Positions 29,270 through 39,262 of a DNA stretch of 64,000 nt are shown piece after piece. The stretch lies in the NCBI RefSeq assembly GCF_918378365.1, contig NZ_OU912926.1, positions 2,666,001-2,730,000 of the forward strand. The letters are read 5' to 3'. The number at the start of each line of letters is the position of its first letter. The first letter of the stretch is position 1. The position numbers and the translations under genes were made by a program. The notes under the pieces are model-generated. The model made no database searches and was not told the origin of the DNA. It saw only the letters and a program-made list of their open reading frames with translations. The DNA is from Candidatus Nitrotoga arctica. GTDB lineage: Bacteria; Pseudomonadota; Gammaproteobacteria; Burkholderiales; Gallionellaceae.

Positions 29270-30613
29270 ATGACTTTCTCAGCTCTCGGTTTGTCCGATG
29301 AAATCGTCCGCGCCGTTACCGAGCGTGGTTACACTGAACCGACGCCCATTCAGGCGCAGGCCATCCCGGTTGTGCTATCCGGCGGCGACCTGCTGGCTGG
29401 TGCACATACTGGCACCGGCAAGACTGCTGGTTTCACCCTGCCTATCCTGCAACGTCTTACTGCTTCTGCCAAACCTGTAACCGGTAAGGCACCAATTCGC
29501 GCGTTAGTTCTTATCCCTACGCGCGAGCTTGCCGCACAGGTAGAAGAGAGCGTGCGCGATTATGGCAAATACCTGAAACTTACCTCGATGACAATGATTG
29601 GTGGCGTTAACATTAATCCACAAATACAGCGCTTAAAAAGCCGTGTGGATATTTTAGTTGCCACACCTGGCCGGCTGCTCGATCACTTGCAGCAGAAAAC
29701 GTTAGATCTGTCGCATATAGAAATACTGGTGCTGGATGAAGCCGACCGCATGCTGGACATGGGCTTCATTCGCGACATCAAAAAAATCTTGGCTATATTG
29801 CCCAGGCAGCGACAAAACCTGTTGTTTTCCGCTACCTTCTCCGACGAAATCAAAATGCTGGCCGATGGGCTGCTCAATAAACCGGCGATGATAGAAGTGG
29901 CGCGCCGCAACGCTACTGCAGAACTGATCACGCAGAAAATTTACCCAGTGGATCGCGAAAGAAAGCGTGAGTTGCTTACCCATCTTATCAAGGAATATAA
30001 CTGGCATCAGGTGCTGGTGTTTACACGCACCAAACACGGTGCCAACAAGTTAGCTGAACAACTCAATAAGGACGACATTCCAGCGCTGGCCATCCATGGC
30101 AATAAGAGCCAAGCGGCACGCACTCGCGCATTGGCAGAATTTAAAACCGGCAAACTACAGGTGCTAGTGGCAACTGACATTGCTGCGCGTGGCATCGACA
30201 TCATTGAATTGCCACACGTGGTCAACTTCGAGATGCCCAATGTATCGGAAGATTATGTCCACCGCATTGGACGCACCGGTCGCGCAGGCAGCGAAGGCGA
30301 GGCGAGTTCCCTGGTATGTATTGATGAACATAAGCTGCTGGGGGACATTGAGCGACTGACCAAGCGCGAAATTCCGGTTGTGCAAATACCCGGCTTCGAG
30401 CCAGATCCTCGCATCAAAGCAGAGCCTATTTTAAACGGTCAGAATCGCGGTCAAGGTGGGGAGCGTAAGCAAGGGCAAGGTCGAAGTCGTACTCCTCGGG
30501 CAGCGCCGCGTGCGGGCGGTGGTCAAGGCCGCACCAGTGTTGCTACTGCTACTACTGGTAAACCTGTTGCCCGCAAACCGGTATCACACCGTTCCGGTGG
30601 CTACAATCGCTAA
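29270..30613 (+). CDS. rhlE: DEAD-box ATP-dependent RNA helicase, RhlE type (copy 2)
   Basis: A 447-residue RhlE-type RNA helicase with complete motifs ([45 protein letters not shown]) and an Arg/Gly/Gln-rich basic tail ([19 protein letters not shown]) of about 65 residues. AGGAATAATTT precedes the ATG. It differs from the copy at 10400-11812 in tail composition and is a distinct paralogue. Expected roles are ribosome maturation and RNA remodelling, particularly in the cold. Confidence 0.93.
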   Translation: MTFSALGLSDEIVRAVTERGYTEPTPIQAQAIPVVLSGGDLLAGAHTGTGKTAGFTLPILQRLTASAKPVTGKAPIRALVLIPTRELAAQVEESVRDYGKYLKLTSMTMIGGVNINPQIQRLKSRVDILVATPGRLLDHLQQKTLDLSHIEILVLDEADRMLDMGFIRDIKKILAILPRQRQNLLFSATFSDEIKMLADGLLNKPAMIEVARRNATAELITQKIYPVDRERKRELLTHLIKEYNWHQVLVFTRTKHGANKLAEQLNKDDIPALAIHGNKSQAARTRALAEFKTGKLQVLVATDIAARGIDIIELPHVVNFEMPNVSEDYVHRIGRTGRAGSEGEASSLVCIDEHKLLGDIERLTKREIPVVQIPGFEPDPRIKAEPILNGQNRGQGGERKQGQGRSRTPRAAPRAGGGQGRTSVATATTGKPVARKPVSHRSGGYNR

Positions 30614-30692
30614 CCATGTTTTTGCCAAGACGCAGGGCCAGGTAATTAAGTAGATTAGCCCCGACACAATTAATAAATTTGTTTTTATTAAA

Positions 30693-31265
30693 ATGAATCT
30701 CACAACAGACGAAAAAATCATAGCTGCGACGAAACTTTGGTTGGAGCGGGCCGTCATTGGCCTCAACTTGTGCCCGTTTGCCAAGGCCGTTCACGTGAAA
30801 AATCAGATACGCTATGTGGTGAGTTCTGCGGCCACACATGAGGATTTGCTAAGAGACCTCATGCGAGAGCTGGAAGTGTTGGCCGAAACGCCAGCAATAA
30901 ATATCGACACAACCTTGCTTGTTCATCCCTATGTGCTCACTGATTTTCTTGAATACAACGATTTTCTCGATGTAGCCGATGCGGCGCTGGAAGACATGGA
31001 TTTGGAAGGTGCGTTGCAAGTGGCCAGCTTTCACCCGCAGTATCAGTTTGCCGGAACGCAGCCTGACGATATCGAAAACTACACCAATCGGTCGCCGTAC
31101 CCAATGCTGCATCTGCTACGCGAAGCGAGTGTCGTGCAGGCGGTGTCGGCTTTTCCTGAGGCCGAGAAAATATTCGACAAAAACATTGAGACACTGCGCC
31201 GTTTGGGTCACGCAGGCTGGAATGACTTGGGGCTGGTTAAGGCCAGTCCTCTCCTGGAAAATTAA
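30693..31265 (+). CDS. DUF1415 family protein
   Basis: A 190-residue cytosolic protein of the DUF1415 family, known from many beta- and gammaproteobacteria but without an assigned activity. Landmarks are WLERAVIGLNLCPFAKAVH at residues 13-31, LLVHPYVLTDFLEYNDFLD and a central block, FHPQYQFAGTQPDDIENYTN. The invariant LCPFA cysteine and the FHPxYQF histidine suggest a metal or redox site, but that is inference. It lies upstream of srkA with a 23-bp gap, so the two may be co-transcribed. Confidence 0.85.
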   Translation: MNLTTDEKIIAATKLWLERAVIGLNLCPFAKAVHVKNQIRYVVSSAATHEDLLRDLMRELEVLAETPAINIDTTLLVHPYVLTDFLEYNDFLDVADAALEDMDLEGALQVASFHPQYQFAGTQPDDIENYTNRSPYPMLHLLREASVVQAVSAFPEAEKIFDKNIETLRRLGHAGWNDLGLVKASPLLEN

Positions 31266-31288
31266 TAACTGCGCAAAGACCTTTAACG

Positions 31289-32272
31289 GTGACATCACCC
31301 ACTTTCTCTTTACTTACCCCCGATTGCGTCATGAACGCGCTGGACAGCTTGAACTGCCGCAGCGATGGCCGTCTGTTAGCGCTAAACAGCTATGAGAACC
31401 GCGTCTATCAGGTAGGCATGGAAGAAGGCTCACCGCTGGTCGCAAAATTCTATCGGTCGGAACGCTGGACGAATGCGGCCATACTCGAAGAGCACACTTT
31501 CGTGCAGGCGTTGGTCGAGCGCGAAATTCCGGTGGTACCTGCTTTGGTGCTGGGTGGCAAAACACTGCACACCTTCGAAGGATTTCGCTTCGCCGTTTTT
31601 CCCAAACACGGCGGACGTGCGCCCGAACTTGAAGATCGAAACACGCTGGAATGGATGGGGCGCTTTCTGGGTCGCATCCACGCCATTGGTGCGCTCAAAC
31701 CGTTTCAGCATCGCCCCACACTGGATATAGCGAGTTTCGGTGTAGAACCACTTGATTTTTTACTGACCAATAACTTTATCCCGGCTGATCTTGTTGCTGC
31801 CTATCGTAGCGTAGCAGAGCAGGCACTGGCTAGCGTGCGACATTGCTTTGAGCGTGCCGGCAGCAATGTAAAAACACTACGTCTACATGGGGATTGTCAT
31901 GCAGGTAATGTGCTATGGACGGATGACGGTCCGCACTTCGTTGATTTTGACGATAGCCGCATGGGGCCTGCTGTGCAAGACTTGTGGATGCTGTTATCGG
32001 GCGAGCGTGCTGACATGGCGCGGCAGTTGAATGACGTGCTGGCAGGGTATAAAGACTTTTACGATTTTGATTCATGTGAGTTGCATCTGGTCGAAGCTCT
32101 GCGCACCTTGCGCCTGATACATTATTCCGCCTGGCTGGCTCAGCGATGGGACGATCCAGCCTTCAAGCAAGCCTTCCCGTGGTTTAATACTCAACGCTAT
32201 TGGCAAGATCGCATTCTGGAATTGCGCGAGCAGATCGCGCTGATGGACGAGCCGCCACTATGGCCGGTTTGA
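31289..32272 (+). CDS. srkA: Stress response serine/threonine kinase SrkA (RdoA/YihE)
   Basis: A 327-residue aminoglycoside-phosphotransferase-fold protein kinase linked to the Cpx/oxidative stress response in E. coli. Key segments are LNSYENRVYQV, VAKFYRSERW (ATP-binding Lys), the catalytic loop LRLHGDCHAGNVLW and the Mg-binding FVDFDDSRMGPAVQDLWML. The GTG at 31289 is chosen because PTFSLLTPDCVMNAL aligns with the known E. coli N-terminus; starting at the later ATG would remove it. It overlaps the next gene by about 13 bp. Confidence 0.93.
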   Translation: MTSPTFSLLTPDCVMNALDSLNCRSDGRLLALNSYENRVYQVGMEEGSPLVAKFYRSERWTNAAILEEHTFVQALVEREIPVVPALVLGGKTLHTFEGFRFAVFPKHGGRAPELEDRNTLEWMGRFLGRIHAIGALKPFQHRPTLDIASFGVEPLDFLLTNNFIPADLVAAYRSVAEQALASVRHCFERAGSNVKTLRLHGDCHAGNVLWTDDGPHFVDFDDSRMGPAVQDLWMLLSGERADMARQLNDVLAGYKDFYDFDSCELHLVEALRTLRLIHYSAWLAQRWDDPAFKQAFPWFNTQRYWQDRILELREQIALMDEPPLWPV

Positions 32273-32664
32273 TTGATATGCAAGCTCGTTGCGCTTGCGG
32301 CAGCAAGAAAATTTTTACAGACTGTTGCGAGTGTTATATCGAGGGCAACACGCCTGCCCCCAGCGCTGAAGCTTTGATGCGTTCCCGCTATGTCGCTTAC
32401 ACATTGGGATGCGATGATTATTTACTGGCAACTTGGCATCCCTCTACTCGCGCCGTTACGTTGGATACAGTTGATAAAGTTGAGACAAAGTGGCTGGGGC
32501 TGGAGGTGAAACGCCATGAGTACAATCTTCAAGAACCGAACCGCGCCCTAGTGGAGTTTGTGGCGCGCTACAAAGCAGGGGGTCGTGCGTATCGACTGCA
32601 CGAATTGAGTCGCTTCGTGCGCGAGGGCGACCTATGGTTTTATGTGGATGGAGACATTCACTAA
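32260..32664 (+). CDS. YchJ-family protein with SEC-C zinc motif
   Basis: A 134-residue protein of the UPF0225/YchJ family. The N-terminal SEC-C-like zinc motif is ARCACGSKKIFTDCC, and the rest is an NTF2-like domain (EALMRSRYVAYTLGCDDYLLATWHP, FVARYKAGGRAYRLHELSRFVR). The function is not established. The start is either ATG 32260, overlapping srkA, or ATG 32278, nearer to the zinc motif; neither has a clear ribosome binding site, consistent with translational coupling to srkA. Confidence 0.85.
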   Translation: MAGLIDMQARCACGSKKIFTDCCECYIEGNTPAPSAEALMRSRYVAYTLGCDDYLLATWHPSTRAVTLDTVDKVETKWLGLEVKRHEYNLQEPNRALVEFVARYKAGGRAYRLHELSRFVREGDLWFYVDGDIH

Positions 32665-32736
32665 GTTAGACTTAGCACCTTACAGCCCTTAGACTTACTT
32701 ATTTTTTGCAATACATATTTCGCGAGAACATTCATC

Positions 32737-34392
32737 ATGGCATCAGATTCTGTAACACAGCCTGTACTAGAAGCAATTGACGCACCCGCACCTGTTTCGC
32801 GTGATTTAATCACGCGCGAAGTGGCGCGCCGTCGCACCTTCGGCATCATCTCTCACCCGGATGCGGGCAAAACCACACTGACCGAAAAATTACTGCTATT
32901 TTCCGGCGCGATTCAATTGGCGGGTACGGTAAAGGCACGCAAGAGCGGTCGCCACGCAACGTCCGACTGGATGGACATCGAGAAGCAACGTGGTATCTCT
33001 GTAGCCAGCTCAGTGATGCAGTTCGAATATCGTAACCATGTCGTAAATTTGCTCGATACCCCCGGCCACCAGGATTTTTCCGAAGACACCTACCGCGTGC
33101 TCACCGCCGTAGATTCCGCGCTCATGGTTATTGACGCGGCCAAGGGCGTGGAAACGCAAACCATCAAATTGCTCAACGTGTGCCGTATGCGCAACACACC
33201 CATCATAACCTTCATTAACAAGATGGACCGTGAAACACGCGACCCGGTGGAATTGCTGGATGAGGTTGAGTCGGTACTTAATATCCAATGCGCACCGGTG
33301 ACTTGGCCGCTGGGGATGGGCAAAACTTTTCGGGGTGTCTATCACTTATTGCGCGACGAAATTTTACTGTTCGCGGCAGGCGAAGAACGCGCCGATCAGG
33401 ATTTTGAAATAGTTAAAGGCATCGATAACCCGCGTCTTGTGGAAATGTTCCCATTGGAAATAGGTCAGCTTAAAGCGGAAGTTGAACTACTGCATGGAGC
33501 TTCTCATCCTTTTGATCTTGCCGCGTTTCTGGCCGGCACGCAAACTCCCGTATTCTTTGGCTCCGCTATCAACAACTTCGGCGTGCGCGAAATTCTCAAC
33601 GCCCTGTTGGATTGGGCACCGGCGCCGCGTGCACGGGATGCCACTGTACGTGTTGTCGCACCTAACGAGGCGGCTTTTACTGGCTTCGTGTTCAAGATAC
33701 AAGCCAACATGGACGCAAATCATCGTGACCGCATCGCCTTCTTGCGTGTTTGCTCCGGGCGCTTCGAGCGTGGCATGAAGATCAAACACCTGCGTATTAA
33801 CCGCGAAATTCGTGTATCCAACGTTGTCACCTTTATGGCCTCCAGCCGTGAGCAGGTAGAAGAAGCCTACGCTGGCGACATCATCGGCTTACCCAACCAC
33901 GGCAACATGCAGATCGGCGACAGCTTTTCCGAAGGCGAATTATTGCAGTTCACCGGCATTCCTTATTTCGCACCAGACTTTTTCCGCTCCGTGCGCATCC
34001 GGAACCCGATCAAGGTCAAGCAACTGCATAAAGGTTTGCAGCAGCTGGGTGAAGAGGGCGCTGTACAAGTATTCAAACCAGTTAGTGGGGGTGATTTAAT
34101 TCTAGGCGCGGTCGGCGTACTGCAGTTCGATGTCGTCGCCAGTCGCTTGATGGGCGAATACGGCGTGGATGCAGTATTCGATGGCACCAATACCACGAGC
34201 GCGCGCTGGGTAACTTGTGACGACAAAAAAATGCTCGCCGATTTTGAGAAGGCCCTATCGCACAATGTCGCCTACGATGCCGCCAGCAACATGGCCTATC
34301 TCGCACCGAACAGCGTCAATCTCAAACTCACCCAGGAACGCTGGCCGAAAGTAGTTTTCCACACCACGCGTGAACATGCGGTGAAACTGTAG
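32737..34392 (+). CDS. prfC: Peptide chain release factor 3
   Basis: A 551-residue class II release-factor GTPase that ejects RF1/RF2 from the ribosome after peptide release. G1 is [15 protein letters not shown], followed by [20 protein letters not shown] (G3) and INKMDRE (G4). The RF3-specific beta-barrel and C-terminal domain end in [12 protein letters not shown]. It carries a ~15-residue N-terminal extension relative to E. coli RF3. Length is otherwise normal. An isolated promoter is likely; the S4-protein gene follows after 25 bp. Confidence 0.96.
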   Translation: MASDSVTQPVLEAIDAPAPVSRDLITREVARRRTFGIISHPDAGKTTLTEKLLLFSGAIQLAGTVKARKSGRHATSDWMDIEKQRGISVASSVMQFEYRNHVVNLLDTPGHQDFSEDTYRVLTAVDSALMVIDAAKGVETQTIKLLNVCRMRNTPIITFINKMDRETRDPVELLDEVESVLNIQCAPVTWPLGMGKTFRGVYHLLRDEILLFAAGEERADQDFEIVKGIDNPRLVEMFPLEIGQLKAEVELLHGASHPFDLAAFLAGTQTPVFFGSAINNFGVREILNALLDWAPAPRARDATVRVVAPNEAAFTGFVFKIQANMDANHRDRIAFLRVCSGRFERGMKIKHLRINREIRVSNVVTFMASSREQVEEAYAGDIIGLPNHGNMQIGDSFSEGELLQFTGIPYFAPDFFRSVRIRNPIKVKQLHKGLQQLGEEGAVQVFKPVSGGDLILGAVGVLQFDVVASRLMGEYGVDAVFDGTNTTSARWVTCDDKKMLADFEKALSHNVAYDAASNMAYLAPNSVNLKLTQERWPKVVFHTTREHAVKL

Positions 34393-34417
34393 TTGATTTT
34401 CTTCCATAAAGACTTCC

Positions 34418-34633
34418 ATGCAACAATTTGAATTCAAGCTTAATGGCGAATTTATCGAGCTAAACCAACTGCTAAAAATGGTTGGCGTGTGCGATAGCGG
34501 CGGAGCGGGTAAGGTACTGGTCGCAGAAGGTGTGGTATCGGTGGACGGGCACGTGGAATTGCGCAAAACCTGCAAAATACGTGCAGGATCGGTGGTAACC
34601 CTAGGCGACGTGCGCATCACAGTGCTTGCATAA
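34418..34633 (+). CDS. RNA-binding S4-domain protein (YbcJ-like)
   Basis: A 71-residue protein consisting of one S4 RNA-binding domain (FIELNQLLKMVGVCDSGGAGKVLVAEG, then DGHVELRKTCKIRAGSVV). YbcJ-type proteins bind structured RNA and are thought to act in rRNA processing. It lies between prfC and arfB, in a cluster of translation-related genes, which fits a ribosome-linked role. Confidence 0.85.
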   Translation: MQQFEFKLNGEFIELNQLLKMVGVCDSGGAGKVLVAEGVVSVDGHVELRKTCKIRAGSVVTLGDVRITVLA

Positions 34634-34638
34634 TTTTC

Positions 34639-35052
34639 ATGCTGTATATCTCCCACAACGTTACCATTGCTGATCATGAGATCGAGTTAACCGCCGTGCG
34701 TGCGCAGGGAGCAGGCGGTCAGAACGTCAACAAGGTTTCCAGCGCCGTGCATCTGCGTTTCGACATCAACGTCTCATCGTTGCCAGACGCTTTTAAAGCG
34801 CGGCTCTTTGAACTGCACGATCACCGTATCACCAAAGACGGCGTGATAATTATCAAGGCGCAGGAATTTCGCAGTCAGGAAATGAATCGTGGTGAAGCAT
34901 TACGACGCTTGAAAGAGTTGGTGCAGAGTATCGCGGTGTTGCCCACCGTCCGTCGTGCAACAAAACCTACGCGCAGTTCGCAGAGGAAGCGTATGGACAG
35001 CAAAGCCAAGCATGGTGCAACTAAAAGTATGCGTGGCCGGGTGGTGGAATAA
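34639..35052 (+). CDS. arfB: Alternative ribosome-rescue factor ArfB (peptidyl-tRNA hydrolase)
   Basis: A 137-residue stop-codon-independent release factor that frees ribosomes stalled on truncated mRNA. The catalytic GGQ is in RAQGAGGQNVNKVSSAVHL, and the C-terminus is the required basic tail that enters the empty mRNA channel (RRATKPTRSSQRKRMDSKAK). The start follows the S4-gene stop by 5 bases with no clear ribosome binding site, suggesting coupling. Its place next to prfC puts two ribosome-recycling functions together. Confidence 0.94.
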   Translation: MLYISHNVTIADHEIELTAVRAQGAGGQNVNKVSSAVHLRFDINVSSLPDAFKARLFELHDHRITKDGVIIIKAQEFRSQEMNRGEALRRLKELVQSIAVLPTVRRATKPTRSSQRKRMDSKAKHGATKSMRGRVVE

Positions 35053-35096
35053 TTTGACAGAAGCCTACTTCTGCATGAGACGGATCCAGGAGCTAT

Positions 35097-35654
35097 ATGG
35101 CTATTAAAGCAACCATCTTCAAAGCCAATCTGCAAATCGCAGACATGGAGCGTCACTATTACCAAGATCACGCGCTTACTCTTGCACGACATCCTTCTGA
35201 AACAGACGAGCGCATGATGGTGCGGCTGTTAGCCTTTGCGTTGCATGCCCATGAATATCTGGAGTTCGGCCAAGGGATGACCACTGATGATGAGGCAGAT
35301 TTGTGGCGGAAAGATTTAACGGGTGCGATTGAGTTATGGATAGACGTCGGGCTTCCCGACGAAAAACTAATACGTAAAGCCTGCGGCCGCTCTAACCAGG
35401 TGATTGTTTATACCTATGGCGGTCGTGTCGCTGATATGTGGTTCGCACAAAACAGCAGTCAATTCGAACGACTCAGGAATCTGAGCGTGATTAACCTGCC
35501 GATGAAACATACGCGCGCCATCGCCAAGCTGGCTCAGCGCAACATGCAGTTGCAATGCACCATTCAGGATGGACAGATATGGTTGAGCGATGGGAATGAC
35601 AGTGCGCAGGTGGAACGGGTGTTGCTAAAAGTCCCATCCACTCGCGGGCATTGA
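35097..35654 (+). CDS. yaeQ: YaeQ family protein
   Basis: A 185-residue protein of the YaeQ family, whose fold is related to the PD-(D/E)XK nuclease superfamily. Typical segments are MAIKATIFKANLQIADMERH, HPSETDERMMVRLLAFALHA and LWIDVGLPDEKLIRKACGR. An in vivo function is not firmly known; the E. coli gene can replace the transcription anti-terminator RfaH in some assays. CAGGAG lies 6 bases upstream of the ATG. It follows arfB by 44 bp. Confidence 0.92.
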   Translation: MAIKATIFKANLQIADMERHYYQDHALTLARHPSETDERMMVRLLAFALHAHEYLEFGQGMTTDDEADLWRKDLTGAIELWIDVGLPDEKLIRKACGRSNQVIVYTYGGRVADMWFAQNSSQFERLRNLSVINLPMKHTRAIAKLAQRNMQLQCTIQDGQIWLSDGNDSAQVERVLLKVPSTRGH

Positions 35655-35660
35655 GCGCAA

Positions 35661-36422
35661 CTAGTCGGCGCTCAACGACTTAGTCAATTTCAATCGCTGC
35701 CGCCACAACACAGCACTTGCCCAACTCAGCGCGGCAAGCATAACCAAGCCGCCCAGCGTATGCGCCAGCGCGCCCCAGTGCTGAGCATTGGGCCGCTGAC
35801 CAAAGCTATCGAGTAGATATATCCAATCGTGCGGGCCATCTTCGCCGACGCTCCCTCCGAGCAAAATTAATTGCGGTCGCAGGGCATCATATATGTAGGG
35901 TGCAAGGTCTATCAAGCTGACACTTGTCCACCATAGCCCGATCGCCGCGCCGAAGTTGTCGCGATTTTTCCAGATAAAGGCGATAGCAATCCCGCCGGGT
36001 AATGCCAATTGGAACAAGCTGCCGCCGAGGATGGTGAGCCACTGACCGAAAGGCATAAACAACACGTGCCCGGCCTCATGGATAGGAAGCAGGATGTTGT
36101 GCATGAAGGAGCCGCCCATCTCGCCGCTGCGGTAATCATAAGAAAATAGTCTCCAGCTCCACCCTGCCAAGAGAACGAGCAGCAGACAACGCCCATAGAA
36201 AGATAGCTCATCCATCTGTTCCTTGGGCGTGAGAAAATCCTGCGTGCGTTTGCGCCAACTACGAGTGGTCGGGCCCGGGTCAGCATCGTAAGTCACGGGC
36301 ACTTCTGTCAATGCTTGCCACTTAAAAAAATAAATGCCGCAGGCAGGGCATGCGGCATTGCTCGGTAAAGATTGCGGTAACTTGCATCCGCACTTGGGGC
36401 AATCAGTGTAGGTATCAGGCAT
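35661..36422 (-). CDS. Membrane protein with N-terminal zinc ribbon and HEAGH motif
   Basis: A 253-residue protein. It opens with a CPKCGCKLP...CPACGIYFF zinc ribbon, then a charged linker and five or so hydrophobic segments. Between the first two lies LLPIHEAGHVLFMPFG; HExxH in a membrane context recalls M50 site-2 proteases. The second conserved site of M50 (an Asp in an NPDG-like motif) is not evident, though SLIDLAPYIYDALRP carries an Asp at a suitable place. Protease activity is therefore only a possibility. Confidence 0.65.
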   Translation of the reverse strand: MPDTYTDCPKCGCKLPQSLPSNAACPACGIYFFKWQALTEVPVTYDADPGPTTRSWRKRTQDFLTPKEQMDELSFYGRCLLLVLLAGWSWRLFSYDYRSGEMGGSFMHNILLPIHEAGHVLFMPFGQWLTILGGSLFQLALPGGIAIAFIWKNRDNFGAAIGLWWTSVSLIDLAPYIYDALRPQLILLGGSVGEDGPHDWIYLLDSFGQRPNAQHWGALAHTLGGLVMLAALSWASAVLWRQRLKLTKSLSAD

Positions 36423-36482
36423 TACTCTCGCGCTTTACCGGCAAGCTAGCCACAGACTTACCGAAAGCTGCACTGTACTGAT

Positions 36483-36635
36483 TTAGGTGGACGAGCTTTC
36501 ATCGTTAGCGTGACCGGATTGGTCTGAGGAAGACGGGGGTTTATCTTCTAATTTACGCTGCTTTTTTTCTTCTTTCTTTTTTTTCTTGGCTAATTCTTTT
36601 TGACGCTTTTCGAATTGAAAATTAGGTTGTACCAA
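36483..36635 (-). CDS. Small basic Lys/Glu-rich conserved protein (50 aa)
   Basis: A 50-residue protein, easily missed because it starts at TTG 36635 (AAAGG 7 bases upstream). It reads (M)VQPNFQFEKRQKELAKKK, then a run of Lys/Glu/Arg, and finishes with an acidic Ser-rich tail (HANDESSST). Short proteins with the same QFEKRQKELAKKKKKEE opening are widespread in beta- and gammaproteobacteria and remain uncharacterised. The charge pattern suggests nucleic-acid or ribosome binding, which is inference. It is downstream of LDH on the same strand. Confidence 0.7.
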   Translation of the reverse strand: MVQPNFQFEKRQKELAKKKKKEEKKQRKLEDKPPSSSDQSGHANDESSST

Positions 36636-36819
36636 TTTGTCGCCTTTATTATTAGGATTTATTTAAATGCCCGATTTGCAGCCGCTATTTTCACACATTT
36701 ACGACTAACCATGGGGGGTGCTTTGGGAGGACCCGTACAAACCGCGAAAAATTGATCTCATGCTGGCAATGAAACGTTCTGTGGATGGCTTGCCGGGCCA
36801 TCGCGTCAAAAACAATCCC

Positions 36820-37764
36820 TCAATATCCCAAGCTGGCGGCACTGCGTTTGATCAGCAATGCACTATCATGCAGCGCTTTCCTTTCATCCTGATTCATCGG
36901 GGGTCGTAGCGTGGCTTGAACCCCGGTTTGTCCGATTATCAGCGGCAGGGAAAGCGCGACGTCGGTCACGCCTTCGACCTCCGGCACCACCGAGCAAGCG
37001 GTAAACACCGTGCGTTCGTCATAAAGAATGCAGCGGCTCAAGCGTGCAAGCGCGGCACCGATCCCATAATACGTAGCGCCTTTGCCATCGATGATGCGGT
37101 AAGCAGCGCGGCGTACGCTTTCGTCAACTTGTTTTTTAAAATCTGCCGTCAGCGGGCAGCCGCACGAAGCGGCAAACTGTTCCAGCGGGATGCCCGCTAT
37201 CTCGGCGCCGGACCACAGCAGCACTTCTGAATCGCCGTGCTCACCCAGCACATACGCATGCACCGAACTCGGTGAAACCTTGCATAACTCACCAAGTAGC
37301 GCACGAAAGCGTGCAGTGTCGAGGATGGTTCCACTCCCGAGCACCCGGCCCGCCGGTAAACCGGCCAGCCTGTGTGTGATTTGCGTCATTACATCAAGCG
37401 GGTTGGTCGCCACCAGCAGAATGGCATCTGCCGCGTACCGCACGATCTGCGGCACAATGTCGGCAAAGATAGCGGCATTCCTTTGCAGCAGCTGCATGCG
37501 CATTTCACCCGGCAGCTGGCCGACACCCGCGGCTATGATCACTAATCCACATCCCGCTAGATCGGAAAAATCACCACTGCGAAGGTGAACCGGATGGGAA
37601 AATGGGGTCGCGTGCAGGATATCCATTACATGCGCTTCGGCCAGTGCGCGATTCTGATCGACCAGCACCAATTCGCTGCCCACTCCCTGTAACACTAGTG
37701 AGTAGGCGGTGGTACTGCCGACCTGCCCGATACCGACGATGCCAATTTTTAATGCAGTATTCAA
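36820..37764 (-). CDS. ldh: L-lactate dehydrogenase (LDH/MDH family)
   Basis: About 314 residues of an NAD-dependent 2-hydroxyacid dehydrogenase. The NAD motif is IGIVGIGQVGSTTA, and the active site is in AGVGQLPGEMRMQL and EHGDSEV (catalytic His). The Gln four residues before GEMR is the lactate-type specificity residue, where malate dehydrogenases carry Arg, so pyruvate/lactate is favoured. The start is most likely TTG 37764 (AAGG 5 bases upstream), immediately before the conserved core; TTG 37803 in the same frame is an alternative. It lies after the FAD oxidase on the same strand, possibly in one transcript with the ABM gene. Confidence 0.88.
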   Translation of the reverse strand: MNTALKIGIVGIGQVGSTTAYSLVLQGVGSELVLVDQNRALAEAHVMDILHATPFSHPVHLRSGDFSDLAGCGLVIIAAGVGQLPGEMRMQLLQRNAAIFADIVPQIVRYAADAILLVATNPLDVMTQITHRLAGLPAGRVLGSGTILDTARFRALLGELCKVSPSSVHAYVLGEHGDSEVLLWSGAEIAGIPLEQFAASCGCPLTADFKKQVDESVRRAAYRIIDGKGATYYGIGAALARLSRCILYDERTVFTACSVVPEVEGVTDVALSLPLIIGQTGVQATLRPPMNQDERKALHDSALLIKRSAASLGY

Positions 37765-37867
37765 TATAGCCTTCCAAGCCGGATAACAGGGACAACAATT
37801 CAATTTCTCTCTACGTTTGGCCTTAAGCCAGGGCCATAGAAGGCTGCCTCCATTTTATTATTTTCTT

Positions 37868-39205
37868 TTACTCAAGAAACTGCTCGTAGTATTTCGTTAT
37901 AAAACGCGGGTAAGCCAACTTTTTCGGAATTTTTACGTCGCCAGGCTGTAACCATTGTGTTTGGATTGGTGAGGCATTGCCGCCAAGCGTGTTAATCGCC
38001 AGCTTATTGTATTCCTGTGCGAAACGTTGCCAGCGAGGTTCTACAGGGTTGGAACAAATCGGGTCAAACGAGAACGAAATACCGGAACCACCCGAGTAAA
38101 GTCCGAAGGGTTTCTTCTCTTTTTCCGGGCGATGGACGAAATAGGTCGCCCATCCGTTCGGGGCATAGCCGGTCTGCTGTTCAAACTCCTTTGTAAATTT
38201 ATAGGAGTCGACGATGACACGAGTAAGTTGCGCGATATCGTGTTCATAAAACTGGAAGTCAAGACGGCGCTCATCCGCTGATGGGCGCCAGTACTCGTTA
38301 ACAAAATCATGGCGTGAGTAAATAAGCTCTTTGGGTTGCGGCACTTCGACCCCCTCAAATCCGTGCTGGATCGCCAAGCGTTTTGCGATGCGAAATTCCT
38401 CACAGGCAGGCTGTGACGAAACGGGCGTTACCGAACCGAAACCTGCCTTGAATCGCTCATCTAAGAAACTCGCCAGTTGATTAAGAAATACAATCGCAAA
38501 CAAAGCGTCACACGCCTCACGTTTGCTAATCAACCGATGGGCAAGTTCCTCCGGCGACTGAAAAACTTCAAATGATATTTCTGACCTGCAAAGCGTAGCC
38601 GGACGTACTTCGATCTGGCATTCGACGACGATGCCGGAGAGTCCAAACGAACACTTGAACTCATAAAACACAATTCCATCGTTATAGTCAGACAGTGTGC
38701 GAAGCTTGCCTTTGTCGTCAACATAAGTCAGAGCGACGACATGCGCGGAAAAATAACCGAGGCCATCCAACGACGAATCCTTGGTATCGCCAACCGCGAC
38801 GGAGCCTACGGTGGCCTCGCCGATTTCCGCCTGAAACGGGATTTCCATTCTACGTGCTTGAAGCCACATGTTGAGCTTTTTAAGGCGGCACCCCGCCTGC
38901 ACCCGAACGACCTTTCTTCCTGTGCTGTCTGATTCGAGGCCTAGAATTTCGTCGAGCTTACGCGTACACAACATCGTCCCGCCGTCATTGACGATAGTAG
39001 ATGTCACAGATAATAGTGAGCCAACCGGGTGGACAGGCGTTGGAAACCGCTGCTTATCGCACACCACGGCCTGCACATCAGCGTAGCTTATGGGTTCGAC
39101 ATAAACGGCGGGTTTCGTTGTATGGCTCAGTCCCCAATTGCTGCGAATATGGCCTTCATTTTCAAGCAAGCCATGATAGGGTTGAGAGATCGTAATATCA
39201 TTCAT
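37868..39205 (-). CDS. FAD-linked oxidase/dehydrogenase (FAD_binding_4 type)
   Basis: A 445-residue flavoprotein of the vanillyl-alcohol oxidase/gulonolactone oxidase superfamily. The FAD domain contains VHPVGSLLSVTSTIVNDGG, the DEILGLE...VVRVQAGCRLKKLN segment and IGEATVGSVAVGDTKDSS. The C-terminal half is a substrate cap with GNASPIQTQWLQPGD near the end. There is no signal peptide and no clear HWxK motif of aldonolactone oxidases, so the substrate is open (a sugar lactone, hydroxyacid or aromatic alcohol). The ABM-domain gene lies 57 bp upstream and LDH about 100 bp downstream, all on one strand. Confidence 0.8.
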   Translation of the reverse strand: MNDITISQPYHGLLENEGHIRSNWGLSHTTKPAVYVEPISYADVQAVVCDKQRFPTPVHPVGSLLSVTSTIVNDGGTMLCTRKLDEILGLESDSTGRKVVRVQAGCRLKKLNMWLQARRMEIPFQAEIGEATVGSVAVGDTKDSSLDGLGYFSAHVVALTYVDDKGKLRTLSDYNDGIVFYEFKCSFGLSGIVVECQIEVRPATLCRSEISFEVFQSPEELAHRLISKREACDALFAIVFLNQLASFLDERFKAGFGSVTPVSSQPACEEFRIAKRLAIQHGFEGVEVPQPKELIYSRHDFVNEYWRPSADERRLDFQFYEHDIAQLTRVIVDSYKFTKEFEQQTGYAPNGWATYFVHRPEKEKKPFGLYSGGSGISFSFDPICSNPVEPRWQRFAQEYNKLAINTLGGNASPIQTQWLQPGDVKIPKKLAYPRFITKYYEQFLE

Positions 39206-39262
39206 TGAACACCTCGAACTGATGGTTAGGGACGAGTAATCAATCGTAAATTGCTGATACTG

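Noticed and set aside
35661..36422. Firm assignment as an M50 site-2 protease
   Set aside because: HEAGH is present, but the second conserved metal-ligand motif of M50 could not be identified.
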